64,000 nucleotides of DNA from Isoptericola croceus (GCF_029382255.1 NZ_JARLLG010000001.1:930001-994000); one strand, 5' to 3'; counted from the stretch's first letter, positions 29,203-38,726 are shown. Numbers and translations: made by a program. Notes: generated from the letters alone by a model not told the origin.

Positions 29203-32200
29203 ATGAGACCCCCCCGAAACCTGCGCATCACAGCCGCGACGGCTGCCATTGCGCTCGGTCTTCCCCTGGTAGCCGGGCTACCTGCCGCGGCCACGAGCAC
29301 CGAGCCAGCCGACGGCGTCACCGATGGGCTGCGCGCCTGGTACCCGCTTGACGACGAGGAAGGCGCCGTCGCCCGCGACGCGATCGACAACGGCTACGAC
29401 GGCACGCTGGTCGGCGGGTCCGGCTGGGCCGCGGACGGCTCCCTGGAGCTCGACGGCTCCGGCTGGGTCGACCTGCCCGACGACATGCTCGCCGGCACCA
29501 CGGCCGTCACGATCACCGCCGACGTGTGGATCGACCCGGCGCTGAGCGGCAACTACTTCTTCTACACCTTCGGCAACGAGGCGGTCGGCAGCCCGCAGTC
29601 CGGCACCGGCTACCTGTTCTCCTCCAGCGCGAACAACCGTTATCGGGGCACCGTCTCCGGAGCCGCGTGGTCCAACGAGCAGAACACGATCTCCGACGAC
29701 GGCGCCCTCGCCGCCGGACGGTGGACGTCGATCGCCTACAGCGTCGACGGATCCCAGGGCCGGCTCTACGCCGACGGCGAGCTCGTCGGGTCCTCCGACG
29801 CCATCACCCATGTCCCAGGTGAGATCGGCGGCGGCAGCACCACCCGTAACGCGATCGGCCTGTCCGCCTACGCCGCCGACAAGGCCTTCACCGGCCGGAT
29901 GCGGGACGTCCGACTCTACGAGCGCGCGCTGGACGCCGGCGAGGTCGCGTCCATCGACGCCACCGGTGCTGCCGCGGCTCTCGCGGGCGACTCCGTCTCC
30001 CTCGGTGACGTCAGCGCGGTCAACTCCGACCTGGAGCTGCCGGCCGTGTCCGACGGCGGCGCCGCGGTGACCTGGTCGTCCTCCGACCCGGACGTGATCA
30101 CCGACGACGGGCAGGTGGCGGCCGTCGAGGAGGCCACCGACGTCACCCTGACCGCCACGCTCGAGCTACGAGGCCACGACGCGAGCCGCGAGGTCGTCGT
30201 GACCGTCGTCCCCCTGACCGGGGACGCCGGCCGCGCCGAAGCCGCTGCCACGGCGCTCGACGTCGTCAACGCCGACGACGCCCGCGGGAACCTCACCCTG
30301 CCCACCACGGGTGACCACGGTGCAACCGTGAGCTGGACCTCGGCCGACGAGTCCGTGGTCACCGCCACCGGCGAGGTGAACCGCCCCGCGGCCGGAGACG
30401 ACGCCGTCGACGTCACGCTCACCGCGACCGTGACCGTCGGTGCGGCCACCGCGACGCGCGACGTCGTCGTGCACGTCCCGCCGCTGCCCGCAGCCGAGTC
30501 CTACGAGGGCTACCTCTTCTCCTACTTCATCGGCGAGGGAACGGCGAGCGGTGAGCAGGTCTATTTCGGGCTCAGCGAGGGCAACGACCCGCTGCGCTAC
30601 CGGGACCTCAACGACAACCAGCCCGTCCTCACCTCGGAGCTCGGCGACAAGGGCCTGCGCGACCCGTTCATCATCCGCTCGCCCGAGGGCGACAAGTTCT
30701 ACCAGATCGCCACCGACCTCAAAGTGCACGGTTCGTGGAACTGGGACGCGATCCAGCGTCATGGGTCGAAGTCGATCATGGTCTGGGAGTCCACCGACCT
30801 CGTGAACTGGACGGACCAGCGGCTCGTGCAGGTCGCTCCCGAGAATGCGGGCAACACGTGGGCGCCCGAGGCGTACTACGACGAGTCGATCGGCGAGTAC
30901 GTCGTGTTCTGGGCCTCGAAGCTCTATGCCGACAACGACCCGAACCACACCGGGAACACCTACAACCGGATGATGTACGCCACGACGCGCGACTTCGTGA
31001 CGTTCAGCGACCCGCAGGTGTGGGTCGACCCGGGCTACTCGGTCATCGACTCCACGGTCATGCTGCACGACGGGGAGTACTACCGGTTCACGAAGGACGA
31101 GCGGAACAACACCTCGAGCACCCCCTGCTCGAAGTTCATCACCGGGGAGAAGTCGTCCGACCTGCGCTCGACCGACTACGAGTTCATCACTGACTGCATC
31201 GGCAAGGCGAACTCGCTCGGCGCCGGGATCAACCAGGGCGAGGGCCCGACGATCTTCAAGTCGAACACCGAGGAGAAGTGGTACATGTTCATCGACGAGT
31301 TCGGTGGACGGGGCTACGTGCCCTTCGAGACCACCGACCTCGACGCCGCCGAGTGGAAGATGTCCACCGGCTACAAGATGCCGTCGCACCCGCGTCACGG
31401 CACGGTGCTCCCGGTGACGCAGGCCGAGTACGACAGGCTGCTGCAGACCTACCAGCCGGACGCCTTCGTCGAGTCGGTCGAGGACGTGGCCGTCACCGTG
31501 CAGGTGGACCAGGAGCCGGTGCTTCCCACCAAGGTCGCGGTGCAGTACGCCGACGGCTCCACCGGCAACGCCGCGGTGACCTGGGCCGAGATCGATTCAG
31601 CCCAGTACGCCGAGGTCGGCACCTTCGAGGTCACCGGGACCGTCACCGGCAGCACGGCGACGGCCCGCGCGGTGGTCACCGTGCAGTCCGAGCCGATCCC
31701 GGTCGAAGAGGTGCGGGTCGAACCCGCCTCGGTCCAGCTCTGGCACGGCGGGGAGCGACAGCTCACCGCCCAGGTCCGGCCGGCCACCGCCTCGCAGCGC
31801 GACGTCACCTGGTCGTCCGCCGACGAGAGCGTCGCGACGATCACGGCCGACGGGCTGCTGCAGGCCGTGGCCGCGGGTAGCACCATCGTCACGGCATCCG
31901 CAGGGGACGTCTCCACCGACGTGCCGGTGACCGTCACCGAGCAGGTCCCCGGCCTCATGGTCCATTACCCCCTGGACGAGACCAGCGGCACCCAGGCGGC
32001 CAACGCCGCCCCGGACAGCACCTTCGGACCGGCGACGCTGGTCGGCGGCGCCACCCCGTCGGCCGACGGTGTCAAGCTCGACGGGACGAACGGTCACGTG
32101 AGGTTGCCGAACCACCTGCTCGCAGGGCTGAGCGACATCACCGTGACGCTCGACGTCCGGGTCGACCCGAACCAGGCCACCCCGTACTTCATCTACGGGA

Positions 32201-34044
32201 TGGGCAACACCAGCGGGTCGAGCGGGAACGGCTACCTGTTCACCACCGGCAACAGCACCTACCGCAGCTCGATCACGCTCGGCAACTGGAACGGGGAGCA
32301 GACCGTCAACTCCGGCTCGGCCCTCCCACGGGGTGTGTGGAAGCACCTGACGTACACGCTCTCGGGTACCACCGCCGTGCTGTACCTCGACGGCGTCGAG
32401 GTACAGCGGCAGACCGGTGTGACGATCGACCCGGGCGACATCGGTGGTGGTCAGACGATCGCCAACTACATCGGTCGTTCGCTGTACTCCGGTGACCGGT
32501 ACCTGAACGGCGACGTGCGCGACTTCCGGATCTACGACCGGGCGCTCGACGCCTCGGAGGTGGCGGCGATCGGTGCCGATCACACCGTGGTGCGGGGTGC
32601 GCAGGCCGAAGGTCTGAAGATCGACGCGATCGTGAACGAGGCGTCGAGCACCGTCACGCTGCCGATGGAGCCGGGGACGGATCTGACGGAGCTGGCCGTC
32701 GAGCTCGAGGTCTCGGGCCAGGCGACCGTGGCCCCGGACAACGGCTCCGTCCAGGACCTCAACGAGCCGGTGACCTACACGGTGACGGGCCCCGGTGGCT
32801 CGTCGCGCGAGTGGACCGTCCGGGCGATCGAGATGCGCAGCCCGTTGCTGCCGGGGCTGTACGCCGACCCCGACATCGCCCAGTTCGGTGACCGCTTCTA
32901 CATCTACGCCACGACGGACGGCTTCCCCAGCTGGGGCGGCAAGGAGTTCTACGTCTGGCACTCCGACAACCTCGTCGACTGGGAGCGCACGTCCGAACCG
33001 ATCCTCAGGCTCGACGGCGACGACGGCAACGTGCCGTGGGCCACGGGCAACGCGTGGGCACCAGGGGTCATCGAACGCGACGGGAAGTACTACATCTACT
33101 TCTCCGGCCACAATCCCTCGGTGAACCGCAAGACGATCGGTGTCGCGGTGGCGGACGACCCCTTGGGCCCGTTCACCGCCCAGTCCCAGGCGATGATCCT
33201 GAACAACGAGTCGGTGAGCTCGGGCCAGGCGATCGACCCCGCGGCGTTCCGCGATCCCGCCACTGGTAAGCACTACCTGTTCTGGGGCAACGGGGGGCCG
33301 TCGAACGGACCGGTGTATGCGGAGCTCGCCGACGACATGGTCTCGCTCGTCCCCGGCACGACCGCACGCATCTCGGGTCTGACCGGATTCCGTGAGGGGC
33401 TGTACGTCAACCATCGTGACGGCCTGTACCACCTGACCTACTCGATCGACGACACGGGCTCGCCCAACTACCGCGTCGGGTACGCCACGGCCACCAGCAT
33501 CAACGGTCCGTGGACCTATCGCGGGGTGATCCTGCAGCGGGACGACTCGTTGGGCGTCGTCGGGACCGGGCACAGCTCGATCCTCAACGTGGCGGGCACC
33601 GACGACTGGTACATCGCCTACCACCGGCACGCGATCCCCGGCGGCAACGGGACCAACCGGGAGACCACGATCGACCGGCTCGAGATCGGTGAGGACGGAC
33701 TGTTCAAGACCGTCACCCCCACGCTCGAGAGCATCACCCCGGTCACCGTGGACCCCGGTACCGAGGTCCCGGTCGCGGTGGAGGTCGCGCCCCGGTGCCT
33801 GCTGGGTTCCGTCCAGCTCGCCGTGCGGGCGACCAACGAGGGGCCGGAGACGGTCGACGTCGAGCTGGACACGGCGTTCGGCACGGCGACGGTCTCGGAC
33901 GTCGCCCCGGGTGCTCATGCGTACCGGGGGTTCACCACCCGCCGCGGCGTGATCGAGGCGGGGACCGTCACGGTGACCGTGAGCCGTGGAGAAGGCGTCC
34001 TCGGCAGTGTCGTGACCGAGTACGACGGCATCGACTGCACCTGA
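29203..34044 (+). CDS. 1613-residue secreted protein with two GH43 and two LamG domains
   Basis: A giant extracellular arabinan/arabinogalactan-active enzyme. Order: signal peptide (1-33); LamG 1 (about 42-236); two bacterial Ig-like domains (about 255-425); GH43 A (about 431-751; RDPFII, VIDSTV, GEGPTIF catalytic sites); Ig-like repeats (about 760-910); LamG 2 (about 917-1122); a linker domain (about 1130-1210); GH43 B of a different subtype (about 1213-1504; YADPDIAQF base, FREGLYVN likely acid); C-terminal Cys module (about 1532-1613, ending IDCT). The start at 29203 has GAGGAG 6 nt upstream; the ATG at 29173 lies inside the operator. It resembles the twin-GH43 arabinofuranosidases of bifidobacteria. 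No sortase motif, so it is released or held by its domains. Confidence 0.9.
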   Translation: MRPPRNLRITAATAAIALGLPLVAGLPAAATSTEPADGVTDGLRAWYPLDDEEGAVARDAIDNGYDGTLVGGSGWAADGSLELDGSGWVDLPDDMLAGTTAVTITADVWIDPALSGNYFFYTFGNEAVGSPQSGTGYLFSSSANNRYRGTVSGAAWSNEQNTISDDGALAAGRWTSIAYSVDGSQGRLYADGELVGSSDAITHVPGEIGGGSTTRNAIGLSAYAADKAFTGRMRDVRLYERALDAGEVASIDATGAAAALAGDSVSLGDVSAVNSDLELPAVSDGGAAVTWSSSDPDVITDDGQVAAVEEATDVTLTATLELRGHDASREVVVTVVPLTGDAGRAEAAATALDVVNADDARGNLTLPTTGDHGATVSWTSADESVVTATGEVNRPAAGDDAVDVTLTATVTVGAATATRDVVVHVPPLPAAESYEGYLFSYFIGEGTASGEQVYFGLSEGNDPLRYRDLNDNQPVLTSELGDKGLRDPFIIRSPEGDKFYQIATDLKVHGSWNWDAIQRHGSKSIMVWESTDLVNWTDQRLVQVAPENAGNTWAPEAYYDESIGEYVVFWASKLYADNDPNHTGNTYNRMMYATTRDFVTFSDPQVWVDPGYSVIDSTVMLHDGEYYRFTKDERNNTSSTPCSKFITGEKSSDLRSTDYEFITDCIGKANSLGAGINQGEGPTIFKSNTEEKWYMFIDEFGGRGYVPFETTDLDAAEWKMSTGYKMPSHPRHGTVLPVTQAEYDRLLQTYQPDAFVESVEDVAVTVQVDQEPVLPTKVAVQYADGSTGNAAVTWAEIDSAQYAEVGTFEVTGTVTGSTATARAVVTVQSEPIPVEEVRVEPASVQLWHGGERQLTAQVRPATASQRDVTWSSADESVATITADGLLQAVAAGSTIVTASAGDVSTDVPVTVTEQVPGLMVHYPLDETSGTQAANAAPDSTFGPATLVGGATPSADGVKLDGTNGHVRLPNHLLAGLSDITVTLDVRVDPNQATPYFIYGMGNTSGSSGNGYLFTTGNSTYRSSITLGNWNGEQTVNSGSALPRGVWKHLTYTLSGTTAVLYLDGVEVQRQTGVTIDPGDIGGGQTIANYIGRSLYSGDRYLNGDVRDFRIYDRALDASEVAAIGADHTVVRGAQAEGLKIDAIVNEASSTVTLPMEPGTDLTELAVELEVSGQATVAPDNGSVQDLNEPVTYTVTGPGGSSREWTVRAIEMRSPLLPGLYADPDIAQFGDRFYIYATTDGFPSWGGKEFYVWHSDNLVDWERTSEPILRLDGDDGNVPWATGNAWAPGVIERDGKYYIYFSGHNPSVNRKTIGVAVADDPLGPFTAQSQAMILNNESVSSGQAIDPAAFRDPATGKHYLFWGNGGPSNGPVYAELADDMVSLVPGTTARISGLTGFREGLYVNHRDGLYHLTYSIDDTGSPNYRVGYATATSINGPWTYRGVILQRDDSLGVVGTGHSSILNVAGTDDWYIAYHRHAIPGGNGTNRETTIDRLEIGEDGLFKTVTPTLESITPVTVDPGTEVPVAVEVAPRCLLGSVQLAVRATNEGPETVDVELDTAFGTATVSDVAPGAHAYRGFTTRRGVIEAGTVTVTVSRGEGVLGSVVTEYDGIDCT

Positions 34045-34051
34045 GGCGACC

Positions 34052-34106
34052 GACCACCGACGGCAGCCCTGCACCCGCCACGGGTGCAGGGCTGCCGTCG
34101 GTGGTC
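34052..34106 (+). terminator. Very long perfect hairpin after the twin GH43 gene
   Basis: Perfect 26-bp arms (34052-34077 and 34081-34106) around a CCA loop, without a T-run. Confidence 0.82.
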
Positions 34107-34180
34107 GCGCCACCGCAGCGTCGCCCGGGGCTCCCGGGGGGACGCGGCGACCGCACGACGGCCTTCACAGGTGCTGCACA

Positions 34181-34210
34181 TTGACTTCGCGTCCGACAAA
34201 CTGCTGATAT
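34181..34210 (+). promoter_or_regulatory. Promoter of DUF2637-HTH gene
   Basis: TTGACT (34181-34186) and TGATAT (34205-34210) are 18 bp apart in a locally AT-rich stretch, 32 bp before the GTG start. No known operator of this window is present. Confidence 0.6.
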
Positions 34211-34241
34211 AGAGCTTCATCACGATAATTCGGAGGCACAC

Positions 34242-35669
34242 GTGACTCAGCAGGACAAGGCCGCTACCACCGCGGGCGGTGGACCGGCGAAGGTGCGCTA
34301 CCGCGGCCGGCACCTGCCGATGGTGGCCGTCGTCATCGCCGCCTTCATCGCCACGGCGCTGGCCTACAGCGGCATGGTCCTGTTCGGCCTGGAAGTCGCG
34401 CACATGACGCCGATGGAGGCCTACGCCCTGGCGGGCTTCCTCGAGGTGAGCCTGGTCGCCGTCGCGCTCATGGCCCGCAACGCCGCCCTGGAGGGGCGCC
34501 CGTACGGCGTGCTGCTCACGCTGACGTGGGTCCTCTCGGGCACCTCGGGTGTGTTCGCGGCCCTCCACGAGATCGCCGTGCCGACCGCCAGCACGCCCTA
34601 CATGGTGGTCTTCCGGTTCGTGCCACCGCTGGTCGCCGCCCTGATGTGGCACCTGGCGCTGGTCGGGGAGCGACACCTCGTCACCGGGCACACCCTCGAC
34701 GAGCGTCGGCGCGAGCACCGGGTGCACCAGTACGTCACCGCCCTGGAGATGTGGCGGGACGCGAGGCTCGACAGCTCGGGCAGCCGACGCAACACGCGCA
34801 AGATCCGTGCGGCCCACGAGCGTCAGCGCGCTGCCCGCGACCGGGCCCTCAAGCTGCTGACGGTGGAGGACTTCGAGCGGCGGATGCAGGTCTGGGTCGA
34901 GCGCCTCGAGGCCGCCGAGCGTCACGGCAACCGCCTCGACACGATCGGGGCCAGCTCGGTCAAGCGAGGCATCGCCCGAGGCGTCGAGGAGTTCGGCCAC
35001 CCGGGCGACGACGCCGTGGTGCACGCGGCTCCGGCAGCGGACCGCGGAGCGCTGGTCGCCGCCGGCGCCGAGCCCGCCGTTGACCAGGCACCGACCGCGG
35101 TCGTGTCGACCGCGGCGACGAACGTGACGGTACCGGTCGAGGAGGAGCCCTTCGCGGAGGACTTCGAGGCGGCTCTCTCGACAGACCCGACTGCCGCCGA
35201 GCCGTCTGCTGCCATGGCGACCGACGCGGAGGATCTCGCCGCGGAACGCACCGAGGGCCAGGCGGCGGAGCTCGTGGAGCCGGTCGCCGCCGAGGACGAC
35301 GCCGCGGCGGCCCCGACGGCCGTCGAGCCCCTCCCTGAGACGGGGCACACCCGGCGGGTCGAGGTCTTCGACCTGGTCGGCCGCACGGAGGAGGCCAGGA
35401 CGGGCGCGATCCCTCGGGTCCCGACCTGGTCCAACGTGCACGGCACCTCGGACGCCGACGTCTCCGACGAGGACCAGGTGGGCGAGGAGTCGGTCTCCGA
35501 GCGGGACCAGCGCATCCTGAGGCTTGCCCGCGAGGGACTCAACCAGCGAGAGATCGCCGAGGAGGTCGAGGCTTCCCGGTCGACGGTCAGTCGTGTGCTG
35601 CGCCGCTTCGAGGACCAGAAGCCCGGCTCGGAGCACACGGATGACGAGCTGGAGCTCGCTCCCGCCTGA
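34242..35669 (+). CDS. DUF2637-type membrane protein with C-terminal helix-turn-helix
   Basis: Function unknown. The 475 residues begin with a DUF2637/SpdB-like block of four membrane segments (about 25-150), then a basic helical region (160-225, many Arg), an acidic low-complexity linker (about 250-395) and a helix-turn-helix at about 430-460 (RILRLAREGLNQREIAEEVEASRSTVSRVLRRF) of the sigma-region-4/replication-initiator style. GTG 34242 has GGAGG 5 nt upstream. DUF2637 proteins are common beside actinomycete plasmid transfer genes, but none is present here. Neighbours are sugar genes on both sides. It could be a membrane-tethered DNA-binding protein. Confidence 0.75.
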   Translation: MTQQDKAATTAGGGPAKVRYRGRHLPMVAVVIAAFIATALAYSGMVLFGLEVAHMTPMEAYALAGFLEVSLVAVALMARNAALEGRPYGVLLTLTWVLSGTSGVFAALHEIAVPTASTPYMVVFRFVPPLVAALMWHLALVGERHLVTGHTLDERRREHRVHQYVTALEMWRDARLDSSGSRRNTRKIRAAHERQRAARDRALKLLTVEDFERRMQVWVERLEAAERHGNRLDTIGASSVKRGIARGVEEFGHPGDDAVVHAAPAADRGALVAAGAEPAVDQAPTAVVSTAATNVTVPVEEEPFAEDFEAALSTDPTAAEPSAAMATDAEDLAAERTEGQAAELVEPVAAEDDAAAAPTAVEPLPETGHTRRVEVFDLVGRTEEARTGAIPRVPTWSNVHGTSDADVSDEDQVGEESVSERDQRILRLAREGLNQREIAEEVEASRSTVSRVLRRFEDQKPGSEHTDDELELAPA

Positions 35670-35673
35670 ACCG

Positions 35674-35732
35674 ACGAGCGTCTCTGTTCGTCAGGAATCA
35701 GACGGTGATTCCTGACGAACAGAGACGCTCGT
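35674..35732. terminator. Bidirectional terminator, perfect 27-bp arms
   Basis: Arms 35674-35700 and 35706-35732 around GACGG, between convergent genes. It is the longest perfect hairpin in the window. Confidence 0.88.
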
Positions 35733-35748
35733 GGAGGGTAGGGCGGTG

Positions 35749-37278
35749 TCAGGCGCGGGCAAACGTCCCGGCGAACGCCGTCCAGGACTCGGGAGCGAGC
35801 CGCACGGTCGTGGTGCCGTCCGCGGAGCCGACGACGGCGCCCGCCACGTCCACCGTCGACCAGCATGCCTCGGCGACCTTGGTGGCGTGCTCCGACCCGT
35901 GCACGGCCGCCTCGTGGTCGGCGAGCATCTGGTGGCCCTCGGTCAGCGCGAGGGCCGCGCCGACGTGTGCGAGGTCGACCTCGACGACGCGGTCCGACCG
36001 GTTGGTGAGGAACAGGCCCAGCGCCCCGTCGTCGCCGACCGTCGCGGCGGCGGTGACGACGGGTGCGTCGCCGTGCCGGGACGTGGTGTGCGTCGGCGCG
36101 TCCACGCGCACGTCGAGGGCAGTGCCCTGGGCGAGGCGTGCCGTCGTCGCGAACGGGTAGAAGGTGGGCTGGCGCCAGGCCTCGCCTCCGGGCTCGGTCA
36201 TGATCGGCGCGATGACGTTGACGAGCTGCGCGAGGGCCGCGACGGGGACGCGGTCGGCGTGGTTGAGGAGCGTCACCAGGATGTCGCCGACGACGACGGC
36301 GTCCAGGGCGGAGTAGACGTCCTCGATGATGCGCGGGGCGTCGCGCTGGATCGGCAGGTTGGCCTCGCCCGGGAAGCGGGTCTCGAGGTACCAGACGTTC
36401 CACTCGTCGAAGGAGATGGTGATCCTCTTGTCGGACCGACGCTCGGCGCCCACGGCGTCGGCGGAGGCCACGACGCGGTCGATGAACCGGTCCATCGCGG
36501 TGCCGGAGGCGAGGAAGGAGGCGCGGTCGCCGTCGTGCTCCTCGTAGTAGGCGTGCATGGAGATGTGGTCGACGATGTCGTAGGTGTACGACAGCACCGT
36601 GCGCTCCCACTCGCCGAACGTGGGCATCTGCATCGAGCTCGAGCCGCACACGACGAGCGAGATCGACGGGTCGACGAGCTTCATGGCCTTGCCGGCCTCG
36701 GCGGCGAGCTTGCCGTACTCGTGGGCGTCCTTGTGGCCGATCTGCCAGGGGCCGTCCATCTCGTTGCCGAGGCACCAGAGCTTGACGCCGTAGGGCTTCT
36801 CCCGCCCGTTGGCGATGCGCAGGTCGGCCCAGCGCGTGCCGGCCTCGCCGTTGCAGTACTCGAGGAGGGCTGCCGCGGCCACCACGCCGCGCGTACCGAG
36901 GTTGACGGCCATCATCGGCTCGATGCCCTCGCGCTCGGCCCACTGCAGGAACTCGTCGGTGCCCACGAGGTTCGGCTCGACGGTGCGCCACGCGAGGTCG
37001 AGGAACGGCTTGCGTTCCTCGACGGGGCCGACGGCGTCCTCCCAGACGTAGTTGGAGACGAAGTTTCCACCGGGGTAGCGCACCATCGGCACGCCGAGCT
37101 CGTGGATGAGATCGGCGACGTCGCGACGGAAGCCGTGCTCGTCGGCCTGCGGGTGCTCGGGCTCGAAGATGCCGGTGTAGACGGCACGGCCGAGGTGCTC
37201 GACGAACGAGCCGAACAGGCGGCGGTCCACGGCGCCGCGGCGGAAGTCGGGGTGCAAGGTGATACGGGCGTCAGCCAT
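35749..37278 (-). CDS. abfA: Cytoplasmic alpha-L-arabinofuranosidase, GH51
   Basis: Releases terminal alpha-L-arabinofuranose from imported arabino-oligosaccharides by a retaining mechanism. The 509-residue TIM barrel plus beta-sandwich has the acid/base Glu173 in CLGNEMDGPW and the nucleophile Glu292 in SFDEWNVWY, both in standard context. There is no signal peptide, so it acts inside the cell, complementing the secreted GH43 enzymes. It is divergent from the third LacI gene, with the operator 37326-37337 between them, about 48 bp upstream of its start. Confidence 0.97.
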   Translation of the reverse strand: MADARITLHPDFRRGAVDRRLFGSFVEHLGRAVYTGIFEPEHPQADEHGFRRDVADLIHELGVPMVRYPGGNFVSNYVWEDAVGPVEERKPFLDLAWRTVEPNLVGTDEFLQWAEREGIEPMMAVNLGTRGVVAAAALLEYCNGEAGTRWADLRIANGREKPYGVKLWCLGNEMDGPWQIGHKDAHEYGKLAAEAGKAMKLVDPSISLVVCGSSSMQMPTFGEWERTVLSYTYDIVDHISMHAYYEEHDGDRASFLASGTAMDRFIDRVVASADAVGAERRSDKRITISFDEWNVWYLETRFPGEANLPIQRDAPRIIEDVYSALDAVVVGDILVTLLNHADRVPVAALAQLVNVIAPIMTEPGGEAWRQPTFYPFATTARLAQGTALDVRVDAPTHTTSRHGDAPVVTAAATVGDDGALGLFLTNRSDRVVEVDLAHVGAALALTEGHQMLADHEAAVHGSEHATKVAEACWSTVDVAGAVVGSADGTTTVRLAPESWTAFAGTFARA

Positions 37279-37325
37279 GTTCTCGGTGTTCCTCTGCGAA
37301 CGGAGCGGGATGTGCCGTCGTTGGT

Positions 37326-37337
37326 TACAACGATGTA
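37326..37337. promoter_or_regulatory. TACAWCGATGTA operator between abfA and lacI
   Basis: TACAACGATGTA is palindromic except at one central pair. It overlaps a -10-like TAGAGT (37336-37341) for the rightward LacI gene, so autorepression and abfA repression from one site are likely. Matching sites lie at 46308, 46387 and 46444. Confidence 0.8.
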
Positions 37338-37417
37338 GAGTGAATCACGACACGGGTGTCCGGCACCAGTCGAGGGATCGTGACCTACGCTGTGTCCGAC
37401 GACGAGGAGGTGTGCGC

Positions 37418-38509
37418 GTGGCAGTGACCATGCACGATGTCGCGGTCCGTGCCGGGGTGTCCATCAAGACGGTCTCGAACGTCGTCAACGCCTACCCCCA
37501 CATCCGGCCTGAGACGCGTCAGCGCGTCCAGGAGGCGATCGACGAGCTCGGCTACCGGCTCAACACCACCGCGCGCAACCTGCGGACCCGGCGAACCGAC
37601 ATGATCACCCTCGCGGTCCCGGAGCTGTCGCTGCCGTACTTCGCCGAGCTGGCCGACCGGGTGATCCGTGCCGCGGAGGAGCAGTCGCTGACGGTGCTCA
37701 TCGAGCAGACGGGCGGATCGCGCGAGCGGGAGGTCGACGTCCTGACGGGCAAACGCCGTCAGCTCACGGACGGTCTCATCTTCTCGCCGCTGGAGCTCTC
37801 CCAGGCGGACCTCGCCCTGTTCGACGTCGACTTCCCGCTCGTGATCCTCGGGGAGCGCGTCTTCGACGCCCCGGCGGACCACGTCACCATGAACAACGTC
37901 GCGGCCGCTCGCGCGGCCACCGTTCATCTCGCCTCGCTCGGTCGGCGGCGGATCGCGGTGGTCGGTGCCCACGAGGGGGAGGAGCTCGGTTCCGCGGCGC
38001 TGCGCACCGAGGGCTACAAGCAAGGGCTCGCCGAGGCCGGTCTGCCCTTCGACCCGGAGCTCGTGGGGGAGGCCGGCCTCTGGCACCGGTCGACGGGCTC
38101 GGAGACGATGGGCCGGATGCTGGACGCCGGGGTCCAGGTCGATGCGGTCTTCGCGCTCAACGACGCGATGGCGCTGGGCGCACTGCACGCCTTGCACGCC
38201 CGCAACCTCGACGTGCCGCGGGACGTCGCGCTCATCGGCTTCGACGACATCGACGACGTGCGCTACTCGGTGCCCACGATCAGCTCGGTCGACCCGGGCA
38301 GCGCGCAGATCGCTCGCACCGCCGTCGACCTCCTCGTGGAACGGATCGCGGGTCCCTCGGAGCGCGGCTACCGGCGGGTGGTCCCCGCGTCCCGGCTCGT
38401 CGGCCGCGAGTCGACGGGTGACGTGGCCGAGGGTGCGCCCGAGCAGATCGTCGCGGAGCTCGAGGGCGGTGTCGAGGAGGTCTCGACGCTCCTCGACAAG
38501 ACCGCCTGA
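37418..38509 (+). CDS. LacI-family regulator, probable arabino-oligosaccharide regulon repressor
   Basis: A 363-residue regulator. HTH at about residues 4-25 (MHDVAVRAGVSIKTVSNVVNAY), hinge YRLNTTARNLRT, effector domain ending GFDDIDDVRYSVPTISSVDP. GAGGAGG lies 7 nt before GTG 37418; GTG 37412 is an alternative. The tail beyond about residue 325 is longer than usual. Its recognition helix (SIKTVSN) differs from the other two LacI proteins (SHxTVSR), matching the presence of a second, different operator type around it. Likely targets are itself, abfA, the MalEFG-type importer and the GH27 operon. Confidence 0.92.
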   Translation: MAVTMHDVAVRAGVSIKTVSNVVNAYPHIRPETRQRVQEAIDELGYRLNTTARNLRTRRTDMITLAVPELSLPYFAELADRVIRAAEEQSLTVLIEQTGGSREREVDVLTGKRRQLTDGLIFSPLELSQADLALFDVDFPLVILGERVFDAPADHVTMNNVAAARAATVHLASLGRRRIAVVGAHEGEELGSAALRTEGYKQGLAEAGLPFDPELVGEAGLWHRSTGSETMGRMLDAGVQVDAVFALNDAMALGALHALHARNLDVPRDVALIGFDDIDDVRYSVPTISSVDPGSAQIARTAVDLLVERIAGPSERGYRRVVPASRLVGRESTGDVAEGAPEQIVAELEGGVEEVSTLLDKTA

Positions 38510-38582
38510 CGTCCTGCTGGGCACTGCGCAACGGTTCGTGGCTCGCCCTGCCGTGCTTCGTCGCGCCCTGACTGTGGACTCG

Positions 38583-38627
38583 TGACTTCGTCTGCAACTT
38601 GCTGTACGTTTTCAACACGGCTTGCAG
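38583..38627 (+). promoter_or_regulatory. Amylase promoter with CTTGCAG-type repeats
   Basis: A TGACTT (38583-38588) and TACGTT (38605-38610) pair could be -35 and -10 with 16-bp spacing. CTGCAACTTGCTG (38592-38604, imperfect palindrome) and CTTGCAG (38621-38627) resemble the CTGCAA/CTTGCAG elements bound by maltose regulators at actinomycete amylase genes. The regulator is not encoded in this window. Confidence 0.5.
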
Positions 38628-38726
38628 GCGTGGGTCTCAGCGCGCACCCGGGCCGTGAGCACCGCCCGGTGAGGACGCCGGGTGGCAGCAGGGCCGACGA
38701 GCGGCCCCCGACGAAGGAGCGCAGCA

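Noticed and set aside
34242-35669. DUF2637 as evidence for an integrative plasmid
   Set aside because: No integrase, replication, FtsK/TraB-like or attachment-site features are seen nearby.
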